Source: Reddybacter sp041277045 | GTDB taxonomy: Bacteria; Pseudomonadota; Gammaproteobacteria; Pseudomonadales; Porticoccaceae | Assembly (NCBI GenBank): GCA_041277045.1 | Contig: JBGFSY010000001.1 | Coordinates: 744,001 to 808,000 of the forward strand | Reading direction: 5' to 3' | DNA: 64,000 nucleotides | In this document: positions 8,744 to 17,181 of the stretch, piece after piece | Layout: each line of letters opens with the position of its first letter | Position numbering within the stretch: the first letter of the stretch is position 1 | The notes under the pieces: model-generated | The model's database searches: none | What the model was told of the DNA's origin: nothing | Seen by the model: the letters and a program-made list of their open reading frames with translations, nothing else | Position numbers and translations under genes: made by a program

Positions 8744-10855
8744 TTGCAAGCGCTCGATATTCTCAACGACAAGCTTTCCTCCTACCTCCAACCAGCTGAA
8801 GTCAAAAAAGTTCTGCGCGCTCACAAATTCGCTGAGCGCTGCCACGAAGGACAATTCCGACAAAGCGGCGAGCCCTACATCATTCACCCCATTGCCGTCG
8901 CCTCTATCCTTGCCGATATGCACATGGACCACGAGAGCTTAATGGCAGCGTTGCTGCATGATGTTATCGAGGACACCGGCGCTACCAAAACTCAACTTAG
9001 CTGGCGCTTTGGCAAAACTGTTTCAGAACTGGTTGACGGGGTTAGTAAGCTTACCGAAATTGAGTTTGCCTCCAAGGCAGAGCAGCAAGCCGAAAACTTT
9101 CAAAAAATGGCCCTGGCGATGGCCCGGGATATTCGCGTCATACTGGTGAAGCTAGCGGATCGGCTGCACAATATGCGCACACTGGGTGTGCTCAGACCTG
9201 ATAAACGACGGCGCATCGCTCGCGAAACCCTGGAAATCTACGCCCCCCTCGCCCAGCGGCTGGGCATGAACGATATTCGTATTGAGTTTGAAGATCTCGG
9301 TTTTGCCGCGCTTTATCCCATGCGCTATGAACACATTACCAGTGCCCTGAACAAAACCCGCGGCCATCGCAACGAGCTGGTTGTGGATATTAAACAAGCT
9401 ATTGAGGAGCAACTCAGTATTGTTGGTATCCAGGCTTCCGTCACAGGGCGGGAAAAACATCTCTGGAGCATTTACCAGAAGATGAAAACCAAGCAGCGCT
9501 CTTTCAAAAATATTACCGATGTCTTCGCCTTTCGAGTGGTCGTAGAAAATGTCGACAACTGTTACCGAACCCTGGGTATATTGCACAATTTCTACAAGCC
9601 GATACCGGGCGAATTCAAAGACTATGTCGCCATTCCCAAGTCCAATGGCTACCAGTCCCTGCACACCGTGTTGGTTGGACTTGACGGAATACCTATTGAA
9701 GTTCAAATCCGTACCACGGAAATGGATGACCTCGGTAATTACGGCATCGCTTCACATTGGCTCTACAAATCGGGTATCGAAAGTGCTCAAGGCAACGAGC
9801 GCCGCGCCAATCGCTGGTTAGAGGGACTACTTGAAATACAGCAGCAGGCCGGTAATTCCCTCGAGTTTATCGAGCATGTCAAAACTGACCTGTTCCCCGA
9901 CGAGGTCTATGTCTTCTCCCCACAGGGGGAAATCATTGAGCTGCCCACCGGCGCTACCGCTGTCGATTTTGCCTTCGCCGTACACACGCAGGTCGGTAAC
10001 ACCTGTGTCGCCTGTGAAATTAACGGTCAGCTCAGCCCCCTGTCTGAAGTACTGCAAAGTGGTCAGCTCGTACGTATTATCACTGCACCGGGCGCCCAGC
10101 CAAACCCCTCGTGGCTCAATTTTGTCCTTACCGCCAAAGCACGCAGCGCCATCCGCCATTTTTTGAAAACCCAGCAACATGACGAATCGGTCGACCTCGG
10201 CAAGCGCCTACTCGACCGAGCCCTCAACAACTTTGGTTCCAGTTATCACGACATTAAAAAGTCACAGATAAAGCACTTACTCAAAGAAACCGAAGCAGAT
10301 ACTTTTGAATCCGTACTCCAGCAAATCGGCCTCGGCAACCGTGTAGCCTACGCTGTTGCCAATGTATTGATACCTGAAAAGAAACGCAAAAAAACCACGC
10401 CAAATCTCGACTCACCGATTTTGGTCGACAATGCCGATGGCTTGATCATCAGCTACGCACGCTGCTGCCACCCCATCCCCGGTGATTTAATTCTCGGCCA
10501 TATCAGCCCCGGCCGCGGCCTGGTGGTACACCGCGACTCCTGTAAAAACCTCAACGATGTACGCTCCAACGCAGAGAAGTGCATGCCTCTAAGCTGGTCG
10601 CCCGCGGTCAAGGGCGAATTTCCGGTAGAACTCAAACTAGAGGTCTACTCAGACCGAGGCATTGTCGCCACCCTGGCAGCACGTATTACTGAGCAAGATG
10701 CCACCATCGACCAAATTAATATTAAGGAGCAGGACTCTCACTCCAGCACTATTAATTTAATTATCGGCGTCAAAGATCGCATCCACCTCGCCAATATTAT
10801 GCGCAGAATTCGCGGCTTAAAATCCGTACAGGCTGTATACCGCGTAAAAAATTAA
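8744..10855 (+). CDS. spoT: Bifunctional (p)ppGpp synthetase/hydrolase SpoT
   Basis: Makes and degrades the alarmone ppGpp. It is 703 residues with domains in the expected order: HD hydrolase (HDVIEDT at 72-78, intact, so hydrolase-competent; RLHNMRT near 139), RelA/SpoT synthetase (about 230-345, with FRVVVENVDNCYRTLG), TGS (about 385-445), a helical/zinc-finger-like region containing ARCCHPIPGD near 570, and a C-terminal ACT domain (about 630-703). It starts with TTG at 8744, decided by a very strong ribosome site GGAGGAAA at 8733-8740; there is no nearby in-frame ATG. It is cotranscribed with rpoZ and followed by ridA. Confidence 0.95.
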   Translation: MQALDILNDKLSSYLQPAEVKKVLRAHKFAERCHEGQFRQSGEPYIIHPIAVASILADMHMDHESLMAALLHDVIEDTGATKTQLSWRFGKTVSELVDGVSKLTEIEFASKAEQQAENFQKMALAMARDIRVILVKLADRLHNMRTLGVLRPDKRRRIARETLEIYAPLAQRLGMNDIRIEFEDLGFAALYPMRYEHITSALNKTRGHRNELVVDIKQAIEEQLSIVGIQASVTGREKHLWSIYQKMKTKQRSFKNITDVFAFRVVVENVDNCYRTLGILHNFYKPIPGEFKDYVAIPKSNGYQSLHTVLVGLDGIPIEVQIRTTEMDDLGNYGIASHWLYKSGIESAQGNERRANRWLEGLLEIQQQAGNSLEFIEHVKTDLFPDEVYVFSPQGEIIELPTGATAVDFAFAVHTQVGNTCVACEINGQLSPLSEVLQSGQLVRIITAPGAQPNPSWLNFVLTAKARSAIRHFLKTQQHDESVDLGKRLLDRALNNFGSSYHDIKKSQIKHLLKETEADTFESVLQQIGLGNRVAYAVANVLIPEKKRKKTTPNLDSPILVDNADGLIISYARCCHPIPGDLILGHISPGRGLVVHRDSCKNLNDVRSNAEKCMPLSWSPAVKGEFPVELKLEVYSDRGIVATLAARITEQDATIDQINIKEQDSHSSTINLIIGVKDRIHLANIMRRIRGLKSVQAVYRVKN

Positions 10856-10893
10856 ATCCCGCAAACTGATCAAATAATCTTGAGAATAGCACC

Positions 10894-11277
10894 ATGCCCA
10901 ACAAAGCCGTGATCCACACCGATAATGCCCCTCAGGCGATTGGCACCTATTCTCAGGCCATTAAAGTCGATAATACCGTTTACCTTTCCGGGCAAATTCC
11001 TCTGGAGCCGGAAACTATGGCGATGATATCCGACGATATTGGCGAACAAATTCAACAGGTTTTTACCAATCTAAGTGCGGTCTGCGAAGCGGCTGGCGGA
11101 TCACTGGCCGACATTGTTAAGTTAAATATTTTCCTCACCGACCTCATTCACTTTCCAAAAGTAAACGAAATTATGGGCCAGGTCTTTGCCGAACCCTATC
11201 CGGCCCGCGCCGCCATTGGCGTTAAATCTCTACCCCGCGATGCCCTGGTAGAAATGGATGCCATTATGGTGCTTTGA
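10894..11277 (+). CDS. ridA: RidA family enamine/imine deaminase
   Basis: Hydrolyses reactive enamines such as 2-aminoacrylate made by PLP enzymes. It is 127 residues and starts at ATG 10894. The substrate-carboxylate arginine (R105) and the catalytic-site glutamate (E120) are both present in PYPARAAIGV and ALVEMDAI. It follows spoT by 38 bp, as in Pseudomonas and E. coli. Confidence 0.95.
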   Translation: MPNKAVIHTDNAPQAIGTYSQAIKVDNTVYLSGQIPLEPETMAMISDDIGEQIQQVFTNLSAVCEAAGGSLADIVKLNIFLTDLIHFPKVNEIMGQVFAEPYPARAAIGVKSLPRDALVEMDAIMVL

Positions 11278-11306
11278 GGGTTTCACCTCGCAGCCCTGCA
11301 TCCAAT

Positions 11307-11822
11307 TTAAGTCATGGCCGCAAGATAGGCTGCCATATCAAACTCGGCAAAATACCACTGATAGGAAAGTCGAGAGGGGTGCCTGGGGTGGCCGTGCTGA
11401 CACAACTTACCGTAGTGCAACCAACCTCCACCCCTGGCAACAACCTCCCGGTGCAGCTTGATACAGGCCTTTAACAAATAAGGGCGAGAACTAATATTCA
11501 CGCCCCAGGCCGCCCACATCACGGGTGGCTCGTCGCCAAAACTATCGACAATTTCAAGAATATTGCGCCGCGACAATCGCGCATTGTGCTCTGCTGGCAG
11601 ATCTTGCGGGTCAGTGGCGCGCAGCGGATAAAGGTTGGCCATTACAAAACCCTCATAAGCATTGCGCTGAGCCACTCGCTCAACCTTTGCTACCGTTGTA
11701 TCGGCCTTTTCTCGATTGGCTGTACTGGGGTTGAGTCCAATCACATGGAGCTTGCTATTACCCGATTTACCGAGGATGAAACGCGCCGTATCGCCCCGAT
11801 TACAGGAGTAGAGATCATACAT
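11307..11822 (-). CDS. DUF1643 domain protein
   Basis: A 171-residue member of the DUF1643 family, of unknown function. Recognised by the central block VIGLNPSTANREKADTTV (about 27-44) and the downstream WGVNI and GGGWLHYGKLCQHGHPRHPS segments. It converges with ridA and opens a leftward run of four small accessory genes. I have no basis for a reaction. Confidence 0.75.
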   Translation of the reverse strand: MYDLYSCNRGDTARFILGKSGNSKLHVIGLNPSTANREKADTTVAKVERVAQRNAYEGFVMANLYPLRATDPQDLPAEHNARLSRRNILEIVDSFGDEPPVMWAAWGVNISSRPYLLKACIKLHREVVARGGGWLHYGKLCQHGHPRHPSRLSYQWYFAEFDMAAYLAAMT

Positions 11823-11858
11823 AGGGCTTAAACAAACCAGGCCTTAGCGTCGAAATCG

Positions 11859-12263
11859 CTAATTAGGATAAACAATAAACTCCAGTAGATTTTCATCCGG
11901 GTCGCGAATATAAACACTGGTGCCGCAATCACGGCCGCCGTTGCGCCCACCGGCACGCTCCACCGGCCCCTCTTCAATGTCGGCATTAAGCTGATAGAGC
12001 AATTGATGTAATGCCGCCTCTGTATCGCCCCAGAAAAAACAGAAATCTCCACAGCCTGGCTGCGCAGTTGGCCCGCGCAAGGAAAATTTGCCCGACTGCC
12101 AAATAGCCGGCGTATGGAAATTAATTTTGTGGTCACCAAAGTGGATTGAATACAGCCGTTTACCGAAGTCATCACTCACGCCACAACCAAGAGCCTTATA
12201 GAAAGCGATCATTTCATCGACTTTTTGAATCGGAATAGCGACGTGATCGAAAGCCTTAATCAT
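11859..12263 (-). CDS. VOC (glyoxalase/bleomycin resistance) family protein
   Basis: A 134-residue single VOC module with paired beta-alpha-beta-beta-beta units. It starts MIKAFDHVAIPIQKVDEMIA, with the first likely metal ligand at His7; further candidates are the histidines in IHFGDHKINFH and a C-terminal glutamate in LLEFIVY. Substrate unknown; members include lyases, dioxygenases and isomerases. It lies on the same strand as the DUF1643 and DUF1330 genes. Confidence 0.8.
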   Translation of the reverse strand: MIKAFDHVAIPIQKVDEMIAFYKALGCGVSDDFGKRLYSIHFGDHKINFHTPAIWQSGKFSLRGPTAQPGCGDFCFFWGDTEAALHQLLYQLNADIEEGPVERAGGRNGGRDCGTSVYIRDPDENLLEFIVYPN

Positions 12264-12311
12264 TATTATTTTTCGTCTTTATTATCAAAACGTAACTACC
12301 TTAACGTGCGA

Positions 12312-12599
12312 CTATACGCCCTCAACCACCATCATATGGGACACTGCCGATTTATGCCGCGCCATTCTCGCCTCACGGTATTCCTCTGAGTCGACCCAGG
12401 CTCGAGCCCGAGCCATCGATTCAAACTTTAATATCACCGTGCGATTGGGTGTGCGATTGCCTTCAAAGACATCGACCGCACCGCCACGGGCCAGGTACTC
12501 ACCGCCAAAGGCTTCGATGGCTGCAGGGGCCAGTTGCTTATAGGCTTCATAAGCCTCCGGGGCGGTGACTTTGACATCGACTATTACATAAGCGGACAT
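12312..12599 (-). CDS. DUF1330 domain protein
   Basis: A 95-residue ferredoxin-like alpha/beta-barrel-fold protein of the DUF1330 family. It begins MSAYVIVDVKVTAPEAYEAY and contains the typical EGNRTPNRTVILKFESMARA stretch. Function unknown. It lies 42 bp downstream of the LLM oxidoreductase on the same strand, so the two are likely cotranscribed. Confidence 0.8.
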   Translation of the reverse strand: MSAYVIVDVKVTAPEAYEAYKQLAPAAIEAFGGEYLARGGAVDVFEGNRTPNRTVILKFESMARARAWVDSEEYREARMARHKSAVSHMMVVEGV

Positions 12600-12641
12600 A
12601 TTATTACCTTGTCATTAAAATCGGGGCGGGCGGGCATCGCG

Positions 12642-13523
12642 CTAAATATTAGCTGCTGGTACGACCAAGGTTTCAGCGTAGTTATCCAGGGTTTGCACCA
12701 TCTGCTCCAGGCTCTCGGCAAAACCCACCAAAATAATTTGCTCGACACCGAGGTCCGCAAAACGCTTGACCGTATCTAGGTCACACGCAGTATCGTAGGG
12801 TGAAATGGCAATTTCAATATCACTCAGCGAGCGGTCGTAAGTGGCCAACATCTTAGATAGTTTTTCGAGTCGCTCGGGCAGTGTTTCCGGGGTTAAGCGA
12901 TAACCCATCCAGCCCTGACCAAACTCCGCAACTCGGCGTAGTGCAGGGTTGCTCTCGCCACCAAAGAACATAGGCGGGTGGGGTTTTTGTATAGGCTTTG
13001 GCCCCTGTACACACTCGGGTAGTGAATAGTATTCGCCTTCAAAGCTCGAGACTTCGTCGCACCACAAGCTGCGCACCACATGCAGGTAGTCTCGGGTGCG
13101 GCTACCCCGGTGTTCGAAGGGGACATTCAAGGCGCCGAACTCCTCCGACGACCAACCGGTGCCAATGCCAACAATCATCCGCCCGCCCGAAAGCACATCA
13201 ACATCGGCCGCCTGCTTGGCAAGATACACCGGGTTGCGCTGGGGCAAAATGGTGATGCCGGTGCCGAGCTTAATAGTGGAGGTGTGGGCCGCAAGAAAGG
13301 TCAGCACAGTGAAGGGTTCGATAATTCCCGTGTCGGCACCGAAGGGCGGTACACCATCATCACTATATGGGTAGGCCGATTCATAACTGGGGAAGTTGAC
13401 CACGTGTTCAGCGGCCCAGATATTACTAAAGCCCCGCTCTTCGAGTGCCTTCGCAGTACCAATAATATATTCCGGCTGTGAGGCTACCGGCCCACCAAAC
13501 AGTGTTTGCACACCAAATTTCAT
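12642..13523 (-). CDS. LLM-class flavin-dependent oxidoreductase (F420/FMN family)
   Basis: A luciferase-like monooxygenase-fold enzyme of 293 residues. Diagnostic parts are the N-terminal MKFGVQTLFGGPVA, IWAAEHVVNFPSYES (about 35-49), LGTGITILPQRNPVYLAKQ near 102 and GRMIVGIGTGW near 132. It belongs to the F420-dependent TIGR03619-like subgroup by appearance; the cofactor (F420 or FMN) cannot be told from sequence here. Probably the first gene of the leftward accessory run. A terminal-repeat element lies upstream. Confidence 0.8.
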   Translation of the reverse strand: MKFGVQTLFGGPVASQPEYIIGTAKALEERGFSNIWAAEHVVNFPSYESAYPYSDDGVPPFGADTGIIEPFTVLTFLAAHTSTIKLGTGITILPQRNPVYLAKQAADVDVLSGGRMIVGIGTGWSSEEFGALNVPFEHRGSRTRDYLHVVRSLWCDEVSSFEGEYYSLPECVQGPKPIQKPHPPMFFGGESNPALRRVAEFGQGWMGYRLTPETLPERLEKLSKMLATYDRSLSDIEIAISPYDTACDLDTVKRFADLGVEQIILVGFAESLEQMVQTLDNYAETLVVPAANI

Positions 13524-13717
13524 AAGGTTATTCCCTTGCAGCAGGGCCGGTACTTATTGGAAATAAAGACGAAAATACCAGCGTTAGTTTATTGTGATTA
13601 TTGTTGCTGAGAGGATTATTCCCGCTGTCGAGCTATTTGTCTATCACTGTAGTAAAACTCGCTGTCTATACCGAGAGAAATTTAATTTGAAACGTTAGCT
13701 CGAGATAGTCACCCTAG

Positions 13718-13879
13718 AAGGTTGTTGAAATTCGCTGAGTCGAGCCAGATACAAGGCAAAATCAAGCGAAAAAGCGGAGTTTACTGGAGTAAATAAGCAC
13801 TTTGAGCTTGGCTTTCCTCGGTGCCCCCTTGTGGGGTAAACGCCGTAGATGGCCGAGTCAGTAGGATTTCAACAGCCTG
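13718..13879. mobile_element. Short non-autonomous element with terminal inverted repeats (MITE-like)
   Basis: About 160 bp, non-coding, between the LLM gene and the SCO gene. The left end reads AGGTTGTTGAAATTC (13719-13733); the right end, reverse-complemented, reads AGGCTGTTGAAATCC (13864-13878): 13 of 15 bases match, and weaker symmetry continues inward (CTGAGTCGAGCC against CTGACTCGGCC). CTAG flanks both sides (13714-13717 and 13880-13883), a possible target duplication. The right-hand CTA supplies the SCO gene's TAG stop. The remaining 13524-13717 holds no gene I can see, and there is no transposase in the window. Confidence 0.6.
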
Positions 13880-14530
13880 CTAGAATGTTTCCCGAATAGA
13901 ACGCCAGGCCACCCGCAAACCGCCATGGGCAAAAGGCGGGCGAAAATAGCCGTGTAACCCACCTTCAGGGTTAATCAGCATCAGATTACCACTGTGTGTC
14001 ACCTGATAATTATTCTCCCCCTCAAACTTGGGCTCGTAAGCAGAGTGTAGCTGGCTGGCAAAACCCATCAGCGCAGCGTGGTCGCCGCCTAGCCCCAGGA
14101 AACTCGGGTCAAAGCGCACTAAATACTCACCCAGCTGTTCCGGTGTATCTCGCTCCGGGTCGACCGTTACCAAAACCACCTGAAGATCAGCCTTCTCCTC
14201 GGGTTTCAAGGCCTGATACGTTTCAGCCAGCACGGCCATGGTGGTGGGACAAATATCTGCGCAATGACTAAAACCAAAAAAAACGAGGGTCCAGTGACCA
14301 CGTAATTGCTCGGGGCCAAAAGCACTACCGTGCTGATCGGTGAGTGCAAACTCAAGCAGCTCGGTTGGCTCCTCGAGCATCATCGCTCCGTAATCACGCA
14401 ATTCGTAGGCATTCAGTATGCGCGGGCTGGATAATTTCTTGCCCACAGCGACGATGGTGAACACGGCAAAAATCGCCACGGCGACAACAATCAGCCGTAT
14501 ATTTCGCTTTACCTTTGCATCTTCAGCCAC
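13880..14530 (-). CDS. SCO1/SenC family copper chaperone
   Basis: Thioredoxin-fold copper chaperone for CuA assembly in cytochrome c oxidase. It is 216 residues, with an N-terminal membrane anchor at about 11-29 and the copper-binding CADIC (C90, C94) in FFGFSHCADICPTT; the third ligand is probably the His in QVTHSGN near 183. It is the last gene of the cox assembly run, as senC is in Pseudomonas. The last codons abut the terminal-repeat element, whose flank provides the stop codon, so the C-terminus may differ slightly from relatives. Confidence 0.92.
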   Translation of the reverse strand: MAEDAKVKRNIRLIVVAVAIFAVFTIVAVGKKLSSPRILNAYELRDYGAMMLEEPTELLEFALTDQHGSAFGPEQLRGHWTLVFFGFSHCADICPTTMAVLAETYQALKPEEKADLQVVLVTVDPERDTPEQLGEYLVRFDPSFLGLGGDHAALMGFASQLHSAYEPKFEGENNYQVTHSGNLMLINPEGGLHGYFRPPFAHGGLRVAWRSIRETF

Positions 14531-14567
14531 TTTTTTTACCGCCTGTTAATCGTCGAAAATCCTGTAC

Positions 14568-15488
14568 CTAACCTGCCGGCCCGAGGAGGGGGGGGGCGAC
14601 CCAGTAATGGTCGACCAACATAATGGCGAACAGGGCCAATAAATAAACGATGGAGTATTTAAAAGTGGCCATACCCAGGTTGGGCTTGTCGCTAACCAGT
14701 AAAACAATCGCCCAGTAGAGGAACCCCCCGCCCAGCACCAGTGCGCCGAGCAGATAAAGCCAACCACTCATACCCGTCAAATAAGGCATTACGGTGACGA
14801 TAATCAGCAACAGGGTATAGAGCAAAATATGCACCTTGGTGTAGTGCTCACCGTGGGTAACCGGCAGCATGGGCACATCGGCTTTGGCGTATTCGTCTTT
14901 GCGGTGCAATGCCAGCGCCCAGAAGTGGGGTGGCGTCCAGATAAATACAATCAGCACCAGTAACAGCCCGTAGCCGTGTATATCATTGGTTACAGCCGTC
15001 CAGCCCAACAGTGGCGGGGCGGCACCGGCGAGCCCACCAATAACAATGTTTTGCGGCGTTGCGCGCTTTAAATAGAGGGTGTAAACCACGGCATAACCGA
15101 GCAGGGAAGCCATGGTCAGCCACGCGGTTAGGGCATTGATATAGACCAGTAAAATGGCCATGCCGACAACACCGAGCACAAAGGAAAAGGTCAGCGCCTG
15201 ACTCGAGCCCACCCGCCCCTTGGCGATGGGTCGATTCAAGGTGCGTGCCATTTTTAAATCAATACGACGATCAACCAGGTGGTTAATCGTCGCGGCCGAC
15301 GCTGCACAGAGGGCAATACCGAGGTTACCCAGCACTAATATATCTACCGGCACCATACCGGGTACGGCCATAAACATACCAATGGCGGAGGTGACTATCA
15401 TCACCAGCACCACGTTGGGCTTACAAAGCTCGAGATAATCTCGCCAGCTTGCGACTTCGCTTTCGTTTTCCAGCTCTAATGTACTCAT
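14568..15488 (-). CDS. ctaB: Haem O synthase (protohaem IX farnesyltransferase)
   Basis: Membrane UbiA-family prenyltransferase that adds farnesyl to haem B. It is 306 residues with about nine membrane segments. The first Asp-rich motif is in NHLVDRRIDLKMART and the second region in HRKDEYAKADVPM. The frame is open upstream to 15545, but the ATG at 15488 (MSTLELENE) has AGGA just ahead and overlaps the ctaA stop, so I chose it. The 3' end carries a run of nine C on the coding strand (14588-14596), which puts the last residues APPLLGPAG in a slippage-prone place. Confidence 0.95.
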   Translation of the reverse strand: MSTLELENESEVASWRDYLELCKPNVVLVMIVTSAIGMFMAVPGMVPVDILVLGNLGIALCAASAATINHLVDRRIDLKMARTLNRPIAKGRVGSSQALTFSFVLGVVGMAILLVYINALTAWLTMASLLGYAVVYTLYLKRATPQNIVIGGLAGAAPPLLGWTAVTNDIHGYGLLLVLIVFIWTPPHFWALALHRKDEYAKADVPMLPVTHGEHYTKVHILLYTLLLIIVTVMPYLTGMSGWLYLLGALVLGGGFLYWAIVLLVSDKPNLGMATFKYSIVYLLALFAIMLVDHYWVAPPLLGPAG

Positions 15489-15489
15489 T

Positions 15490-16533
15490 TCAATCCTGTT
15501 CGACGGGCTTCTCGGCCATCCACATTTTGGTGCCCAGTGTAACAAGGCTAACTAATAACAGCGCGCCACCGGCATTATGCAACACCGCAACCGGTAGAGG
15601 GATAACTAAGAGGACATTGGTAATGCCCAAAGCCACCTGTACTGCCAGCACCGCCAATATCGCCACGGCCATGCGACGCACACCGCGGTGGGCAACCTTA
15701 AAAAGGGCAACACTAAAAGCCAGCAAGTAAATACTGGTAATAACGGCACCCAGGCGATGCATCATGTGGATGGCCACACGCGCTTCACTATTCATCAGAC
15801 CACCGAGATAGTTGGGGCCAATGCCCTGGGTCACGTTAAAACCCTGAACCAAATCCATTGCCGGCCACCACTCGCCGCGACAGGTAGGGAAATCAACACA
15901 GGCGACCGCCGCATAGTTAGAGCTAATCCAGCCACCCAGTGCGATTTGTAGAAAGACAATCACCACGCCGGCGATTAGTGCCGGGCGCAGGCCTTGTATC
16001 TGCCGCCAGCTTGCATTATCGGTTTGCCAACGCTGGTTTTTTAAACGCAGCGTGAAAAGCCAAAGCAGTGAAAAGGTGCTAATGCCCCCGAGCAGATGGA
16101 TCGTCACTACCTGGGGCCACAGCTTCAGAGTCACCGTCCACATGCCGAACATGCCCTGCCAAACCACCAAAAACAGTAAAAACAGGGGCAGGCGGAAAGG
16201 GTAATTGCGCGCGTCTCTGTGCCGCCAGGCAATCACGCTCAGGGCGATAATAAACAAACCCAGGCTGCTGGCAAAATAGCGATGCACCATTTCTGGCCAG
16301 GTCTTGTCCGTATCCACCGGCATGTCGGGGTAAAGGGCATCGGCTTGGGCGACTTCTTCGACCTCCGTCGGCCACATTAAATGGCCATAACAACCGGGCC
16401 AGTCGGGACATCCCAGGCCCGCATCCGATAAACGCGTAAAGGCACCGAGCATTACCACTACGGCGGCAAGGCAGGTGGCAAGCAGGGCAAGGCGGTAACC
16501 CGGCCTGGGCACCGAAGCTTGGGAAAGGGCCAT
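15490..16533 (-). CDS. ctaA: Haem A synthase (COX15/CtaA)
   Basis: Oxidises the haem O methyl group to formyl, giving haem A for the aa3 oxidase. It is 347 residues with eight predicted membrane helices and conserved haem-ligand histidines in MVHRYFASSLG (about 81), VTIHLLGG (about 144) and IHMMHRLGAV (about 256). The AxxRLSDAGLGCPDWPGCYG segment near 32-50 is characteristic. Stop/start contact with ctaB implies translational coupling. Confidence 0.95.
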   Translation of the reverse strand: MALSQASVPRPGYRLALLATCLAAVVVMLGAFTRLSDAGLGCPDWPGCYGHLMWPTEVEEVAQADALYPDMPVDTDKTWPEMVHRYFASSLGLFIIALSVIAWRHRDARNYPFRLPLFLLFLVVWQGMFGMWTVTLKLWPQVVTIHLLGGISTFSLLWLFTLRLKNQRWQTDNASWRQIQGLRPALIAGVVIVFLQIALGGWISSNYAAVACVDFPTCRGEWWPAMDLVQGFNVTQGIGPNYLGGLMNSEARVAIHMMHRLGAVITSIYLLAFSVALFKVAHRGVRRMAVAILAVLAVQVALGITNVLLVIPLPVAVLHNAGGALLLVSLVTLGTKMWMAEKPVEQD

Positions 16534-16536
16534 GGC

Positions 16537-17160
16537 TTATAGCTCCGGAGAGTACTTAATGAGGTGCTTCAGGTCGCCAAGCAAATCACTGCCATCGTGC
16601 TCGGGGGTGTAATACATCATCGCCACCCCTTGCTGATCGACAAGAAACAAGCGCGAGGTATCAGCTGTCCACTGGGCATTTGTCGGGCCTATAAAATCTG
16701 AGAAATCAGCCAAGTCACCGCGCACAATGGTCAAATAGGGGTGCTCTCGCTTTAAAAAGGCATTCATTTCGTCATCGAGAGGCGTGCCAAGATTTAAGAA
16801 CACGCGCTTTACGCGCTGGGTTTTTTTATCGAGGCGAATATGAACCTGCCGCGAGGTGTATAAAAAATCACGGCAAGCGCCTTCACAAGTCCCGACGAAG
16901 GGTAATAGCAGACGCCACTTCGGTACCTGCTCCTGCCACAACCAGGCTTCACCCTGTTGATCGGTAAGTGGCATATCGGCCATCACCACGATGGGGTTGA
17001 GTAAAGTACCCCGATTATTCGTGCCTAATATCGACAGCAGGCGGTCGCGCTGCCCATCGTCATTGGGGAACAACAAAAAGCCGCTCGCCATCACGGCAAA
17101 GGTGGTGAAGATAATCAGCCACAGCGGTAGCTTGCTGGCTTTAGGCGTTTCTTCATTCAT
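16537..17160 (-). CDS. Membrane-anchored SCO-like thioredoxin-fold protein of the cox cluster
   Basis: A 207-residue protein between SURF1 and ctaA, where Pseudomonas has a hypothetical gene (PA0111 position). It has a single N-terminal membrane helix at about 12-31. The outer domain carries CEGACRD (C92 and C96), a CxxxC spacing like SCO copper chaperones, so a role in copper or thiol handling during oxidase assembly is a fair inference. I do not see an obvious SCO-type third His ligand, so copper binding is uncertain. It overlaps nothing; 3 bp separate it from ctaA. Confidence 0.75.
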   Translation of the reverse strand: MNEETPKASKLPLWLIIFTTFAVMASGFLLFPNDDGQRDRLLSILGTNNRGTLLNPIVVMADMPLTDQQGEAWLWQEQVPKWRLLLPFVGTCEGACRDFLYTSRQVHIRLDKKTQRVKRVFLNLGTPLDDEMNAFLKREHPYLTIVRGDLADFSDFIGPTNAQWTADTSRLFLVDQQGVAMMYYTPEHDGSDLLGDLKHLIKYSPEL

Positions 17161-17181
17161 TGGGCGACTCTCATTTAAAGA

